7,268 nucleotides of DNA from Limivivens faecihominis. GTDB taxonomy: Bacteria; Bacillota; Clostridia; Lachnospirales; Lachnospiraceae. Every line of letters begins with the position of its first letter. The first letter of the stretch is position 1. Of this stretch, positions 1 through 5,429 are shown piece by piece. The DNA lies in the NCBI RefSeq assembly GCF_020686945.1, contig NZ_JAJEPR010000066.1:1-7268 (forward strand). The letters are read 5' to 3'. Under the pieces are notes generated by a model. The model made no database searches. It saw only the letters and a list, made by a program, of their open reading frames with translations, and had not been told where the DNA came from. Position numbers and translations under genes: made by a program.

Positions 1-77
1 AATGTAAATCAATGATTCTTTGTTTATCATCTTTCCAGACAGTATGACCATCCGTTGTATAATCAGTATTTACTTCC
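1..77. repeat. Terminal direct repeat, left copy
   Basis: Bases 1-77 are identical to 7192-7268, by direct comparison. The repeat lies inside the lnu coding sequence, and collapsing it restores an intact gene. It is therefore best read as the overlap of a circular molecule of 7,191 bp. The length of 77 equals a common assembler k-mer, so it is probably an assembly artefact of circularity and not a biological repeat. Confidence 0.95.
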
Positions 78-271
78 TCAAATCCATGCTGCTTAATCAC
101 ATAAATATAATCATGATAATGTTTCAGTTCAACAAACAAATCAATATCATTGTGTATTCTTGATTCTCTTTTAAGAAGTGCATCAACACCCCATCCGCCA
201 TCTAAATATACTTTAATTTCGTTTTGCAAAGCATATTTTATAATTTCACATGCATCTTCTGTACGTACCAT
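1..271 (-). CDS. lnu: Lincosamide nucleotidyltransferase, Lnu(C)/Lnu(P)-like, N-terminal part (continues at the other end of the window)
   Basis: This is the first 90 codons of a gene cut by the linear representation; the rest lies at 6965-7191. Joined through the 77-base terminal repeat it encodes 165 aa, the usual length for Lnu(C)/Lnu(P) enzymes. Family members transfer AMP from ATP to a hydroxyl of lincomycin or clindamycin in the cytoplasm and so inactivate the drug. I read the frame by hand. The nucleotidyltransferase signature is present: LDGGWGVDAL at residues 23-32, then the acidic pair HNDIDLF at 40-46 (D42 and D44, probable metal ligands), and IIDLH at 86-90. The ATG at 271 follows a strong ribosome binding site, GGAGG, with suitable spacing. 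The gene lies 84 bp downstream of the ABC-F gene on the same strand, and I see no terminator between them, so co-transcription is likely. Family assignment is firm; the exact lnu class is from memory and uncertain. Confidence 0.88.
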   Translation of the reverse strand, partial: MVRTEDACEIIKYALQNEIKVYLDGGWGVDALLKRESRIHNDIDLFVELKHYHDYIYVIKQHGFEEVNTDYTTDGHTVWKDDKQRIIDLH

Positions 272-355
272 AATCTATCCTCCAAATTCAAATCTTTGTA
301 TGCTTTCCAACTCACTAAAAGCCTGAAATTTGTCAGTCTTTCATCCTTTTTGTTA

Positions 356-1900
356 TCAATCACCAATTAGCTGTAATCCATTAGGATTTAGCTGATATAT
401 TTTATCGCACACCTCTTCAATATACTTTCTATCGTGAGAAATGCTAATGACAGCCCCCGGAAATTCTCGGAGCATTTTTCTTATTACCGGACCGGACAAT
501 GGTGAAAAATTTCTTGTCGGTTCATCCAGAATAAGAACATTTGCACCACTTAAGCTCATCCTCAAGAGAAGCACTTTCGCCTTTTGTCCGCCTGATAACT
601 CCCGAATCGGATGCTCCATTTCATCTGGTGTGTATTTAAGTGAACCAAGGTATGTTCTAATTCTTGTACGCTCTTCTTTATCTCCTGTTTTATCAAGGTA
701 ATCAACCGGTGTAACATCCAAATCCAGCAGGTCTTCATAAGTTTGAGGCATATATTCTGCTTTAATGTCATTCCGATTTAGGAGTTCTTCCGCTATCTTT
801 TTTAGAAGAGTCGTTTTTCCTGCCCCGTTGGCTCCTATCATACAGATTTTTTCTGAACCTTTTATTTTTAAATGAATTCCTTCTGCTAAAATTCTTTTGC
901 CATCCGGAGTCACAAGCTTTGAAAGTTCATATTCTATGACCGTTTTTCCTGCGGGAATGTGTGAGTTTTCATCCCCTAATTTGACAAAGATTGCTTCTTC
1001 CTGTTCCGGCATCTGAGTCATATTTTCATCTTCTTTTTCAAATCTTCGTTCCATTGCCTTAACCGTATGCATTTTGTCCTTTAAGTTTTTGGCAACAGAC
1101 GGTGCTTGTCTGGTACAACTTCTTAATGCACCTTGTACACTCTGCATAACTCTTTGATATTTTTCATCGCGAATCTTTTTCTCCCTACGGTCACTCAGTG
1201 CCCGCTGTTTTTGGATTTCAAATTTATGAAGCCGTTCTTCCACATAGCGTCTATAGGGAAGCTTTGCCACGGTATATCTCGCCTTTGTTTTTCGTATAAT
1301 CTGCTCGATATGTATCACCATGTTGGCAGTACGCTCTATCAGCGTTTCATCGTGTGAAATAAAAAGCACAATGTGCTTCCAGTCATTTATGATTTTTTCC
1401 AGTAATGTAAGCGTCGCAATGTCGATGTCATTGGAAGGTTCGTCCAACAACAGCACAGAAACATCGCGAATGAAAAGCCTCATAAGTTGTGTCTTGACTT
1501 TTTCGCCTCCTGAAAGACTACCCATTGTCTGGTTACTGTAGAAAAAATCATTTTTCATTCCAAATTTTCCCGCAATAACAGACAATTCTTTAGGCGTTTT
1601 CTCCCAGAATATTTCCTCTTCAGAAAAATATTCGTATATTGTTTTTTCCTTATCTTCATCGAGCATCTCCTGCGGAAGATAACCAAGACGTTCGTGTCCC
1701 ATTATCCTTTCCCCATCTGCTTCTATATAGTTTTCTACAAGCGACGGATTGTATATCCACTTCATTAATGTCGATTTCCCATTTCCCTCTTCTCCAATAA
1801 TAACTGCCTTATCTCCATCATTTAGCACAAGGTTGAAATCATTAAGAATTATTCTCAGGTCTTTTTTATGTGTTAAATTTAATTTTTTTATCTGCAACAT
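356..1900 (-). CDS. ABC-F ATPase, probable antibiotic-resistance ribosomal protection protein
   Basis: The 514-aa protein has two ABC ATPase domains and no membrane segment, the layout of ABC-F proteins. These bind the ribosomal E site and, in resistance subgroups, dislodge lincosamides, pleuromutilins or streptogramin A. Domain 1 has Walker A GEEGNGKST (36-44), signature LSGGE (129-133), Walker B VLLLDEP (149-155) and switch H183. An interdomain segment rich in basic residues spans about 200-325. Domain 2 has Walker A GANGAGKTT (356-364), LSGGQ (435-439), Walker B VLILDEP (455-461) and switch H489. The second D-loop region is odd: DEPTRNFSPLSG replaces the usual DEPTNHLD. I chose ATG 1900, with AAAAGGAG upstream, over a start at 1951 that would extend into the leader beside the attenuator stem. 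The attenuated leader and the adjacent lnu gene support a resistance role. It may fall near CplR-like clostridial ABC-Fs, but I cannot assign a class. A housekeeping ABC-F is the alternative. Confidence 0.88.
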   Translation of the reverse strand: MLQIKKLNLTHKKDLRIILNDFNLVLNDGDKAVIIGEEGNGKSTLMKWIYNPSLVENYIEADGERIMGHERLGYLPQEMLDEDKEKTIYEYFSEEEIFWEKTPKELSVIAGKFGMKNDFFYSNQTMGSLSGGEKVKTQLMRLFIRDVSVLLLDEPSNDIDIATLTLLEKIINDWKHIVLFISHDETLIERTANMVIHIEQIIRKTKARYTVAKLPYRRYVEERLHKFEIQKQRALSDRREKKIRDEKYQRVMQSVQGALRSCTRQAPSVAKNLKDKMHTVKAMERRFEKEDENMTQMPEQEEAIFVKLGDENSHIPAGKTVIEYELSKLVTPDGKRILAEGIHLKIKGSEKICMIGANGAGKTTLLKKIAEELLNRNDIKAEYMPQTYEDLLDLDVTPVDYLDKTGDKEERTRIRTYLGSLKYTPDEMEHPIRELSGGQKAKVLLLRMSLSGANVLILDEPTRNFSPLSGPVIRKMLREFPGAVISISHDRKYIEEVCDKIYQLNPNGLQLIGD

Positions 1901-1949
1901 TAAAGTTTCTCCTTTTCGAAGTCTGAGCCAATTATTATTTTGAACACAC

Positions 1950-1987
1950 AAAAACGAGTCTTTTTTGCATACGCAAAAATAGACTCG
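1950..1987 (-). terminator. Intrinsic terminator in the ABC-F leader (probable attenuator)
   Basis: Read on the minus strand, CGAGTC with a T-rich arm ending in TTTTTGC (1987 inward) pairs with GCAAAAA then GACTCG (ending at 1955). The loop is about 3-4 nt and one A/A mismatch interrupts the stem. A run of five Ts (1950-1954) follows at once. The structure sits between the promoter at 2180-2208 and the ABC-F start at 1900, so it would stop transcription before the gene unless it is disrupted. That is the arrangement of ribosome-mediated attenuators ahead of several ABC-F and other MLS resistance genes. Confidence 0.78.
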
Positions 1988-2001
1988 CTAAATAGACCCT
2001 T

Positions 2002-2032
2002 ATTTCTTTTCCAAAAGGAAAACAAAGGAAAT
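2002..2032 (-). promoter_or_regulatory. Leader hairpin upstream of the attenuator
   Basis: On the minus strand TTTTCC-TTTT-GGAAAA forms a perfect 6-bp stem (2007-2022). It can be extended by ATTTC/GAAAT (2028-2032 with 2002-2006), leaving a 5-nt bulge. Its place just before the terminator suggests a pausing element or part of a competing fold. I could not define a mutually exclusive antiterminator by eye. Confidence 0.4.
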
Positions 2033-2120
2033 GCCTCTTGCGATAATCCAACTTAAGCGTACACAAAACAAACCTATTCTCTACAGGCTCAATAACTATA
2101 TGTGTCTTACTTAAATCAAA

Positions 2121-2135
2121 TTATCTATTAATCAT
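2121..2135 (-). CDS. Candidate four-residue leader peptide (MINR)
   Basis: ATG ATT AAT AGA TAA lies about 45 nt downstream of the -10 box and about 135 nt before the attenuator. AGGTGA, complementary to the 16S rRNA 3' end, sits 4 nt upstream of the ATG. Very short leader peptides on which drug-bound ribosomes stall are known to control MLS resistance genes. Here the role is inference from position. The reading frame is so short that chance is a real alternative. No longer ORF with a convincing ribosome binding site was seen in the leader. Confidence 0.35.
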   Translation of the reverse strand: MINR

Positions 2136-2179
2136 TTCCTCACCTTACACAAAATGTGCCTTTCTTTCTTCTAATGGCA

Positions 2180-2208
2180 ATACTATCATACTGTATTTTT
2201 TGTGTCAA
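2180..2208 (-). promoter_or_regulatory. Promoter of the ABC-F/lnu transcript
   Basis: Minus strand: a perfect -35 TTGACA (2203-2208), a 17-bp spacer and -10 TAGTAT (2180-2185). This is a strong vegetative sigma-70-type promoter. Transcription would begin near 2173, leaving a leader of roughly 270 nt before the ABC-F start. The length fits an attenuation mechanism. Confidence 0.8.
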
Positions 2209-2253
2209 TACATTTCACCTTATGGAAGTGCAAATTCCGATTTGTCGTTCTGT

Positions 2254-2736
2254 TTAGTCCCCAAAGAACCTACTAAACCAGCTACGCTTTTGAACCGGTT
2301 CTGTCTCACGCTCCGGCTGATCGGCTCCGGACTTGCCGGAAAGAAGCTGCTGATGCATTGTCCCAGCATGGAGAGCCTGGGCCGCTGCCGCAGTCTGCTG
2401 TGCCGTCACCAACGCCGAGCTGACCTCCGCCAACCTTGCGTTCAGTTCCTCGATCTGCTTGTCCTTTACAGCAAGTTGCTCGCTTTTCCGGTCTAATTCT
2501 CCCTGCAGCATAGCGATCAAAGTGGTTTCGCAAGTTTCGCAACTTGCTTTCGCCTGTTGCGAAACTTGCTTTCGTTCAACACCTAAATAATGCTGATATA
2601 TGGCGGTTTTTTGACTTTCGCTGATTGCGAAACTTCCTTTCGCATCTTTCGCAACATGGTTTCGCCTACACCATGCACGAACTGCCTGTTCCGACACGCC
2701 ACATTCTATTGCAATTTCCGTTATTACACCCGCCAA
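2254..2736 (-). CDS. HTH and coiled-coil DNA-binding protein, possible plasmid partition or maintenance protein
   Basis: The 160-aa protein begins with a helix-turn-helix (about residues 4-30: ITEIAIECGVSEQAVRAW). A polar linker (about 31-75) follows, then an Ala/Gln/Glu-rich coiled coil (about 75-125), and it ends in WFSRFFGD, a short aromatic tail. This layout resembles DUF536 and pSK1-Par/KfrA-like plasmid proteins, which bind DNA and aid segregation or copy control; the assignment is by architecture only. The start is TTG at 2734-2736: an in-frame TGA lies two codons upstream, no ATG precedes the HTH, and GGTGAT supplies a weak ribosome binding site. It lies 33 bp after the toxin gene and is probably in the same operon. 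The linker codons (about residues 24-71) contain a dense hexamer array, described separately, that could be its own binding site. An accessory replication protein is the main alternative. Confidence 0.7.
   Translation of the reverse strand: MAGVITEIAIECGVSEQAVRAWCRRNHVAKDAKGSFAISESQKTAIYQHYLGVERKQVSQQAKASCETCETTLIAMLQGELDRKSEQLAVKDKQIEELNARLAEVSSALVTAQQTAAAAQALHAGTMHQQLLSGKSGADQPERETEPVQKRSWFSRFFGD
2526..2665. repeat. Intragenic iteron-like array of TTTCGC hexamers
   Basis: Plus-strand TTTCGC occurs at 2526, 2535, 2548, 2616, 2638, 2647 and 2660, and its complement GCGAAA at 2559 and 2627 (first base given). A degenerate TTTCGT lies at 2570. The sites form two clusters. Cluster A has start-to-start steps of 9, 13, 11 and 11, and cluster B 11, 11, 9 and 13. 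Each cluster contains a direct triad (2526-2553 and 2638-2665, 24 of 28 bases identical) and an inverted triad (2548-2575 and 2616-2643), in opposite order. Most steps are 11 bp or sum to 22, consistent with helical phasing. By eye I found only three other copies in the circle (575, 1501, 3472), near chance expectation. Likely a binding site for the encoded HTH protein or a replication protein. Confidence 0.8.
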
Positions 2737-2769
2737 ATATCATCACCACTCTTTCATCCGGAGTTAATC

Positions 2770-3048
2770 TCAAAACAAATCGCTATGAGATCCCGTCCTT
2801 ATCAATTTCAAAATCAAAGTCTGCCGAACAACTTTATAGACCAACAGCCAGTCCGGCTCGATGTGACATTCTCTCATGTCCTTATAATTTCTGGAATTAG
2901 TGAGAGCATGATCTCGATACGCCTCCGGCAACGGCTGCTCGTTACACAACAGCGTGATCACTTCCTCCAACTTCTTCGGATCGCAGCCTCTCTTGATCGC
3001 AAGCTTGTAATCTCGTTTGAACTGCCCCGAAAACTCCGGCTTAAGCAT
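2770..3048 (-). CDS. YafQ-type mRNA interferase toxin (RelE/ParE superfamily)
   Basis: The 92-aa protein matches the YafQ family along its full length. Family members are ribosome-dependent endoribonucleases that cleave mRNA in the A site. The residues that correspond to E. coli YafQ H50, H63, D67 and H87 are H47 (in YRDHAL), H62 and D66 (in CHIEPDWLLVYK) and H88 (in the C-terminal RTGSHSDLF), so the toxin looks catalytically intact. The ATG (3046-3048) overlaps the antitoxin stop by 8 bp (ATGCTTAA), typical of translational coupling in type II pairs. The TGA is at 2770-2772. It would act in the cytoplasm and be neutralized by the upstream antitoxin, giving post-segregational stability to the plasmid. 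Confidence 0.92.
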   Translation of the reverse strand: MLKPEFSGQFKRDYKLAIKRGCDPKKLEEVITLLCNEQPLPEAYRDHALTNSRNYKDMRECHIEPDWLLVYKVVRQTLILKLIRTGSHSDLF

Positions 3049-3307
3049 TCAGCGCCTCCATCAGATCTGCAACGCTATCAAACGGACCATACATATCCTC
3101 TCCCTTTTCTGCCGCCTCCATCGCCGCATAGGTAACAGCATTCGGCTCGTCAACCTTGACTTCAAAGGGAAGTCCATGACACCTAAGTGCCTGTCGATAA
3201 AAAATACCCGTTGCCGTACTCAAATCCATTCCGAGGGACTTAAAGAGAGCTGCCGCCTGTGCTTTCAGCTCCGGCTCCATTCTTATCGTCATATTTCCTT
3301 TAGCCAT
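3041..3307 (-). CDS. DinJ/RelB-family antitoxin
   Basis: The 88-aa protein has the N-terminal ribbon-helix-helix typical of DinJ/RelB: NMTIRMEPELKAQAAALFKS, then a segment with MDLSTATGIFYRQAL. An acidic C-terminal region ending DSVADLMEALNA would wrap the toxin. The ATG at 3307 is preceded by AAAGGAG at good spacing. A longer frame to 3382 crosses the promoter and was rejected. Family members bind the toxin and, through the ribbon-helix-helix, repress their own promoter. The palindromic sequence around the -10 box just upstream fits this. It is the first gene of an antitoxin, toxin, HTH-protein operon. Confidence 0.93.
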   Translation of the reverse strand: MAKGNMTIRMEPELKAQAAALFKSLGMDLSTATGIFYRQALRCHGLPFEVKVDEPNAVTYAAMEAAEKGEDMYGPFDSVADLMEALNA

Positions 3308-3344
3308 AATAGCACTCCTTTCCTCGTCATTTTTAGCTTGCACT

Positions 3345-3401
3345 AATATTATATTCAATATTCGTGACATTTGCAAGTGCATTGCAAATGTTTTTTTGCA
3401 A
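3345..3401 (-). promoter_or_regulatory. Promoter and operator-like repeats of the toxin-antitoxin operon
   Basis: Minus strand: -35 TTGCAA (3371-3376), a 17-bp spacer and a perfect -10 TATAAT (3348-3353). Two AATATT half-sites (3345-3350 and 3357-3362) flank and overlap the -10. Three palindromic TTGCAA copies (3371-3376, 3382-3387, 3396-3401) cover the -35 and upstream DNA. These are good candidates for antitoxin or toxin-antitoxin complex binding and autoregulation. The promoter call is strong; the operator assignment is inference. Confidence 0.75.
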
Positions 3402-3492
3402 CTTTTCTATGAACAGTGCTTTCTATATGCTAACACCGCAGCGTGTACATTTAGGGGGTGAAAAAGCCTTATTTCGCGCGGTTTTCAAGCCT

Positions 3493-3553
3493 CGTTTTCG
3501 GTGGGGTAATATAAAAACCCTTACCCGCCCCGAAAACGCCTTGTAGGGCGTTT
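3493..3553 (-). terminator. Long stem-loops downstream of the replication gene
   Basis: Left arm 3493-3509 (CGTTTTCGGTGGGGTAA) pairs with right arm 3521-3538 (TTACCCGCCCCGAAAACG), with one mismatch and one extra base; the loop is AT-rich (3510-3520). A second stem, AAACGCC (3534-3540) with GGCGTTT (3547-3553), overlaps the first, so the two cannot form fully together. They lie just past the rep stop codon, so a terminator is the simplest role. Neither has a clear U tail, so another structural role, such as a replication site, remains possible. The stretch 3403-3562 holds no convincing gene. Confidence 0.5.
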
Positions 3554-3562
3554 CTGGGGCGT

Positions 3563-5014
3563 TTACAGCCCTTTCTTAAATTCCTCCACCAACAGATCGC
3601 TCAAAGCCTGTGATGGGCGTATTTTGACCGTTATATGCCCCTCCGGTACGGTGTCCCACCATTTGCGGATCGTTTTCGGATCAAGTCCGGTGTCCCTATG
3701 ACAATCGGCCTTGCGTCCCTCTGGATGCTCCTGCCGCCACGCATAGACTTGCGCTTTCTTTTCTTCTGCCCCTTTTCTTCTCCATGTGCCGCCAGGATAA
3801 TCCACTTCCTGCACCGCCCTTGCTCTTTTCAAATGCTCTTTCTGTGATCTACCATTCCTCTTGTTGCGCTCGATGCGAACATCGGTCAGAGCTTCAATAT
3901 CGGAAATCGTGAAATTGTAATACTCCTTGTCGTAGGCTTCCAGCGCACTCCGTATATCTTCCTCGGTCAATGCGTTCTCATGCTTCACCATCTGCAGATC
4001 ATCAAAAGCCTCTTTCATATCCTGCCGGAGCTGCTGCTTCGACACACCGCATTTGTAAGCATAGATAGCAAGGCACATCAAAAAGAAATACCGATGCCCG
4101 CCCTTTATCTCTCCGATCTGCCGCAGCCACCAATGGTAGAGCGCATACGGATCATCACCATGCACCTTTCCGGCAATATCCCACTTCTTGCGTCCTTTCT
4201 CGCCTCTCACAACAACACGCTCATACCACTCCGGATATGCCTCCCTCGCCTCAGCTCGTGTCATTTTGGATGGGCTGAAAGGCTTATTGACATCCACCCT
4301 GTTTTCTGGCTTTGCGTAGGCGTTCAGATAATCCAGCGTTACCCGTTCTCCGGTACGGAAAGCGACCAGCTCCGTCCCATGCTTGTCATTGATGCTGCCC
4401 ACCATGCGGAAGCTCTGATTGATGGATTGATACTGGATCGCCTTGACCTGCGAAGTGCTGCCATACTCCCATAGCCGGAAAGTGAGGTCATATTTCAGAC
4501 TTTTAAGCTGAATTTTTATATTCGGGTATAGGTCAATCGGCTGCTGGAAAACATAGTAGATATGCAGCCCTGTCCCCGACAGAACAAGGAAAGTCGGCAT
4601 CGGCAACCGGCGCACTCGCTCCGGATCGCCGCCAAAGCGCAGAAAGAGGTTGCGCAGCTCGGCAAGACCTACGCCATCCAGATCGAAGATCAGAGCATAC
4701 ATCCGCTGGGCGTTCTCCAGCCTGTTCTCCTTTCTGCGATATGCAAGACCGCTGCACAAAGTAAGGCTGTTCCCCTCGACAAACTCCATGTAATCCTGTT
4801 CCCATGTGTCGTTATACATCTTCCTGCGCCGGAGCTTCTTATCCTCGCTCTGTTCGTCCCGATACAGATACACAGCGTTCGGATGGGAAAAATCCGTGTG
4901 CCGTTCTCCGGAGTTCTCATTGTCCGGAAACAGCTCTTTATAAAACTCATAGCCTCCGACCTCCGGATATTGTGCGCTCAAATACTCGTAGCAGCCTCGA
5001 TAATTCTCGGTCAT
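3563..5014 (-). CDS. Primase-type plasmid replication protein (archaeo-eukaryotic primase motifs plus HTH)
   Basis: The 483-aa protein has three features of the archaeo-eukaryotic primase superfamily. IFDLDG carries the D111-x-D113 metal pair. LSGTGLHIYYVF carries the S/G-x-H motif (H151). SFRMVGSINDKHG (201-213) resembles the arginine-containing third motif of plasmid RepB-type primases. A C-terminal HTH follows at about 433-453 (RKADCHRDTGLDPKTIRKWW), suitable for origin binding. No Walker A helicase motif is visible, so it would recruit the host helicase. The ATG at 5014 has GAGGTGG upstream at good spacing. As the only candidate replication protein on the circle it probably starts replication or primes at single-strand sites; the hairpin-rich region just upstream is the natural origin candidate. 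The superfamily call is by motif recognition and the initiator role is inference. Confidence 0.72.
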   Translation of the reverse strand: MTENYRGCYEYLSAQYPEVGGYEFYKELFPDNENSGERHTDFSHPNAVYLYRDEQSEDKKLRRRKMYNDTWEQDYMEFVEGNSLTLCSGLAYRRKENRLENAQRMYALIFDLDGVGLAELRNLFLRFGGDPERVRRLPMPTFLVLSGTGLHIYYVFQQPIDLYPNIKIQLKSLKYDLTFRLWEYGSTSQVKAIQYQSINQSFRMVGSINDKHGTELVAFRTGERVTLDYLNAYAKPENRVDVNKPFSPSKMTRAEAREAYPEWYERVVVRGEKGRKKWDIAGKVHGDDPYALYHWWLRQIGEIKGGHRYFFLMCLAIYAYKCGVSKQQLRQDMKEAFDDLQMVKHENALTEEDIRSALEAYDKEYYNFTISDIEALTDVRIERNKRNGRSQKEHLKRARAVQEVDYPGGTWRRKGAEEKKAQVYAWRQEHPEGRKADCHRDTGLDPKTIRKWWDTVPEGHITVKIRPSQALSDLLVEEFKKGL

Positions 5015-5076
5015 ATTACCACCTCACAAAAGAAAAAGTACCAAAAAGAAAATCCGCTGCGGCGGGGATCGCCTGC

Positions 5077-5157
5077 GGGCGGGAAGGGGGAAAAGGGGGA
5101 GCAAAAGAGCGGCGGCTACGCCGCCTTAAAGAGAAAGTCACCTCCCCCTTTTCCCCC
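5077..5157. repeat. G-rich inverted repeat with nested hairpin and potential G-quadruplex
   Basis: A perfect 16-bp inverted repeat joins 5086-5101 (GGGGGAAAAGGGGGAG) and 5142-5157. Inside it is a perfect 6-bp hairpin, GGCGGC-TAC-GCCGCC (5111-5125). On the plus strand G-runs at 5077-5079, 5081-5083, 5086-5090 and 5095-5099, with loops of 1, 2 and 4 nt, satisfy a canonical G-quadruplex pattern. It lies about 60 bp upstream of the replication gene start, on the transcribed leader side. Confidence 0.65.
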
Positions 5158-5181
5158 TCGCTGCGGGGCATTGAAAGTGCC

Positions 5182-5244
5182 GCCACTATGGAAAACCCGA
5201 TGGGTTTACCACAGTGGCTTGGAAAACCTCTAACGAGGTTTACC
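5182..5244. repeat. Twin related stem-loops upstream of the replication gene
   Basis: Hairpin 1 pairs 5182-5198 with 5202-5218 (15 of 17 positions complementary, 3-nt loop GAT). Hairpin 2 pairs GGAAAACCTC (5221-5230) with GAGGTTTACC (5235-5244), 9 of 10, 4-nt loop. Both carry GGAAAACC on the left and GGTTTACCACA on the right with different tips, and in both the same A/A mismatch falls next to the GG. A shared sequence with compensating tip changes suggests conserved structure. Likely roles are a replication-protein or priming site; an attenuator of rep is an alternative. Confidence 0.6.
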
Positions 5245-5385
5245 ACACTTCCAACACCCCTCCGCTCACCCCCCTTTTCCCCTCCGACTTTCTCCCTTTC
5301 AGAGAGAAAAAATATAGGTTGGGAGTACCCTTACAGGGGGCTTAGATTATCAATACAGCAATTCCCTATTTTCAGTTGTTATTAT

Positions 5386-5425
5386 AGCCTGTCCGAAAGA
5401 GATTTTCAAGCCCTCCGGACAGGCT
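5386..5425. terminator. Stem-loop after the relaxase gene, probable terminator
   Basis: A perfect 10-bp stem, AGCCTGTCCG (5386-5395) with CGGACAGGCT (5416-5425), begins 5 bp past the relaxase stop. The loop is 20 nt. On the plus strand it is followed by TCTTTTA. On the minus strand, the direction of the relaxase, it is followed by ATAATAAC, a poor U tail. It probably ends mob transcription but may work inefficiently. Confidence 0.55.
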
Positions 5426-5429
5426 TCTT

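Larger units (their letters stand above)
5015..5429. other. Intergenic region between relaxase and replication genes, candidate replication origin
   Basis: This 415-bp stretch has no credible gene: frames crossing it are interrupted by the hairpins or are shadows. It holds a G-rich inverted repeat (5077-5157), twin related stem-loops (5182-5244), a third copy of the pyrimidine motif CCCCCTTTTCCCC (5270-5282), a 9-bp inverted repeat GAGAAAGTC/GACTTTCTC (5131-5139, 5286-5294), an AT-rich part (5305-5385) and a terminator (5386-5425). GC-rich structure next to an AT-rich stretch directly upstream of the primase-like gene fits a replication origin. I could not pick a convincing promoter for the replication gene. 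Confidence 0.5.

Noticed and set aside
1901..1951. N-terminal extension of the ABC-F gene to an ATG at 1951
   Set aside because: The extra 17 residues lie in the leader right after the attenuator and match no ABC-F start. ATG 1900 has a strong ribosome binding site and the typical MLQI start.
2526..2665. CRISPR-like repeat array
   Set aside because: The repeats are hexamers with 3-7 bp spacing on both orientations inside a gene. There are no long repeats or unique spacers.
2590..3135. Plus-strand 181-aa frame
   Set aside because: It is antisense to the toxin and HTH genes, shows no recognizable domain and lacks supporting signals.
3308..3382. N-terminal extension of the antitoxin to 3382
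   Set aside because: It would cross the -10 and -35 boxes, and the DinJ/RelB fold starts at ATG 3307 with a good ribosome binding site.
3458..3514. Possible 18-codon ORF after an AGGGGG stretch on the plus strand
   Set aside because: The purine run directly abuts the GTG with no spacing, and the frame runs into the hairpin. There is no support for translation.
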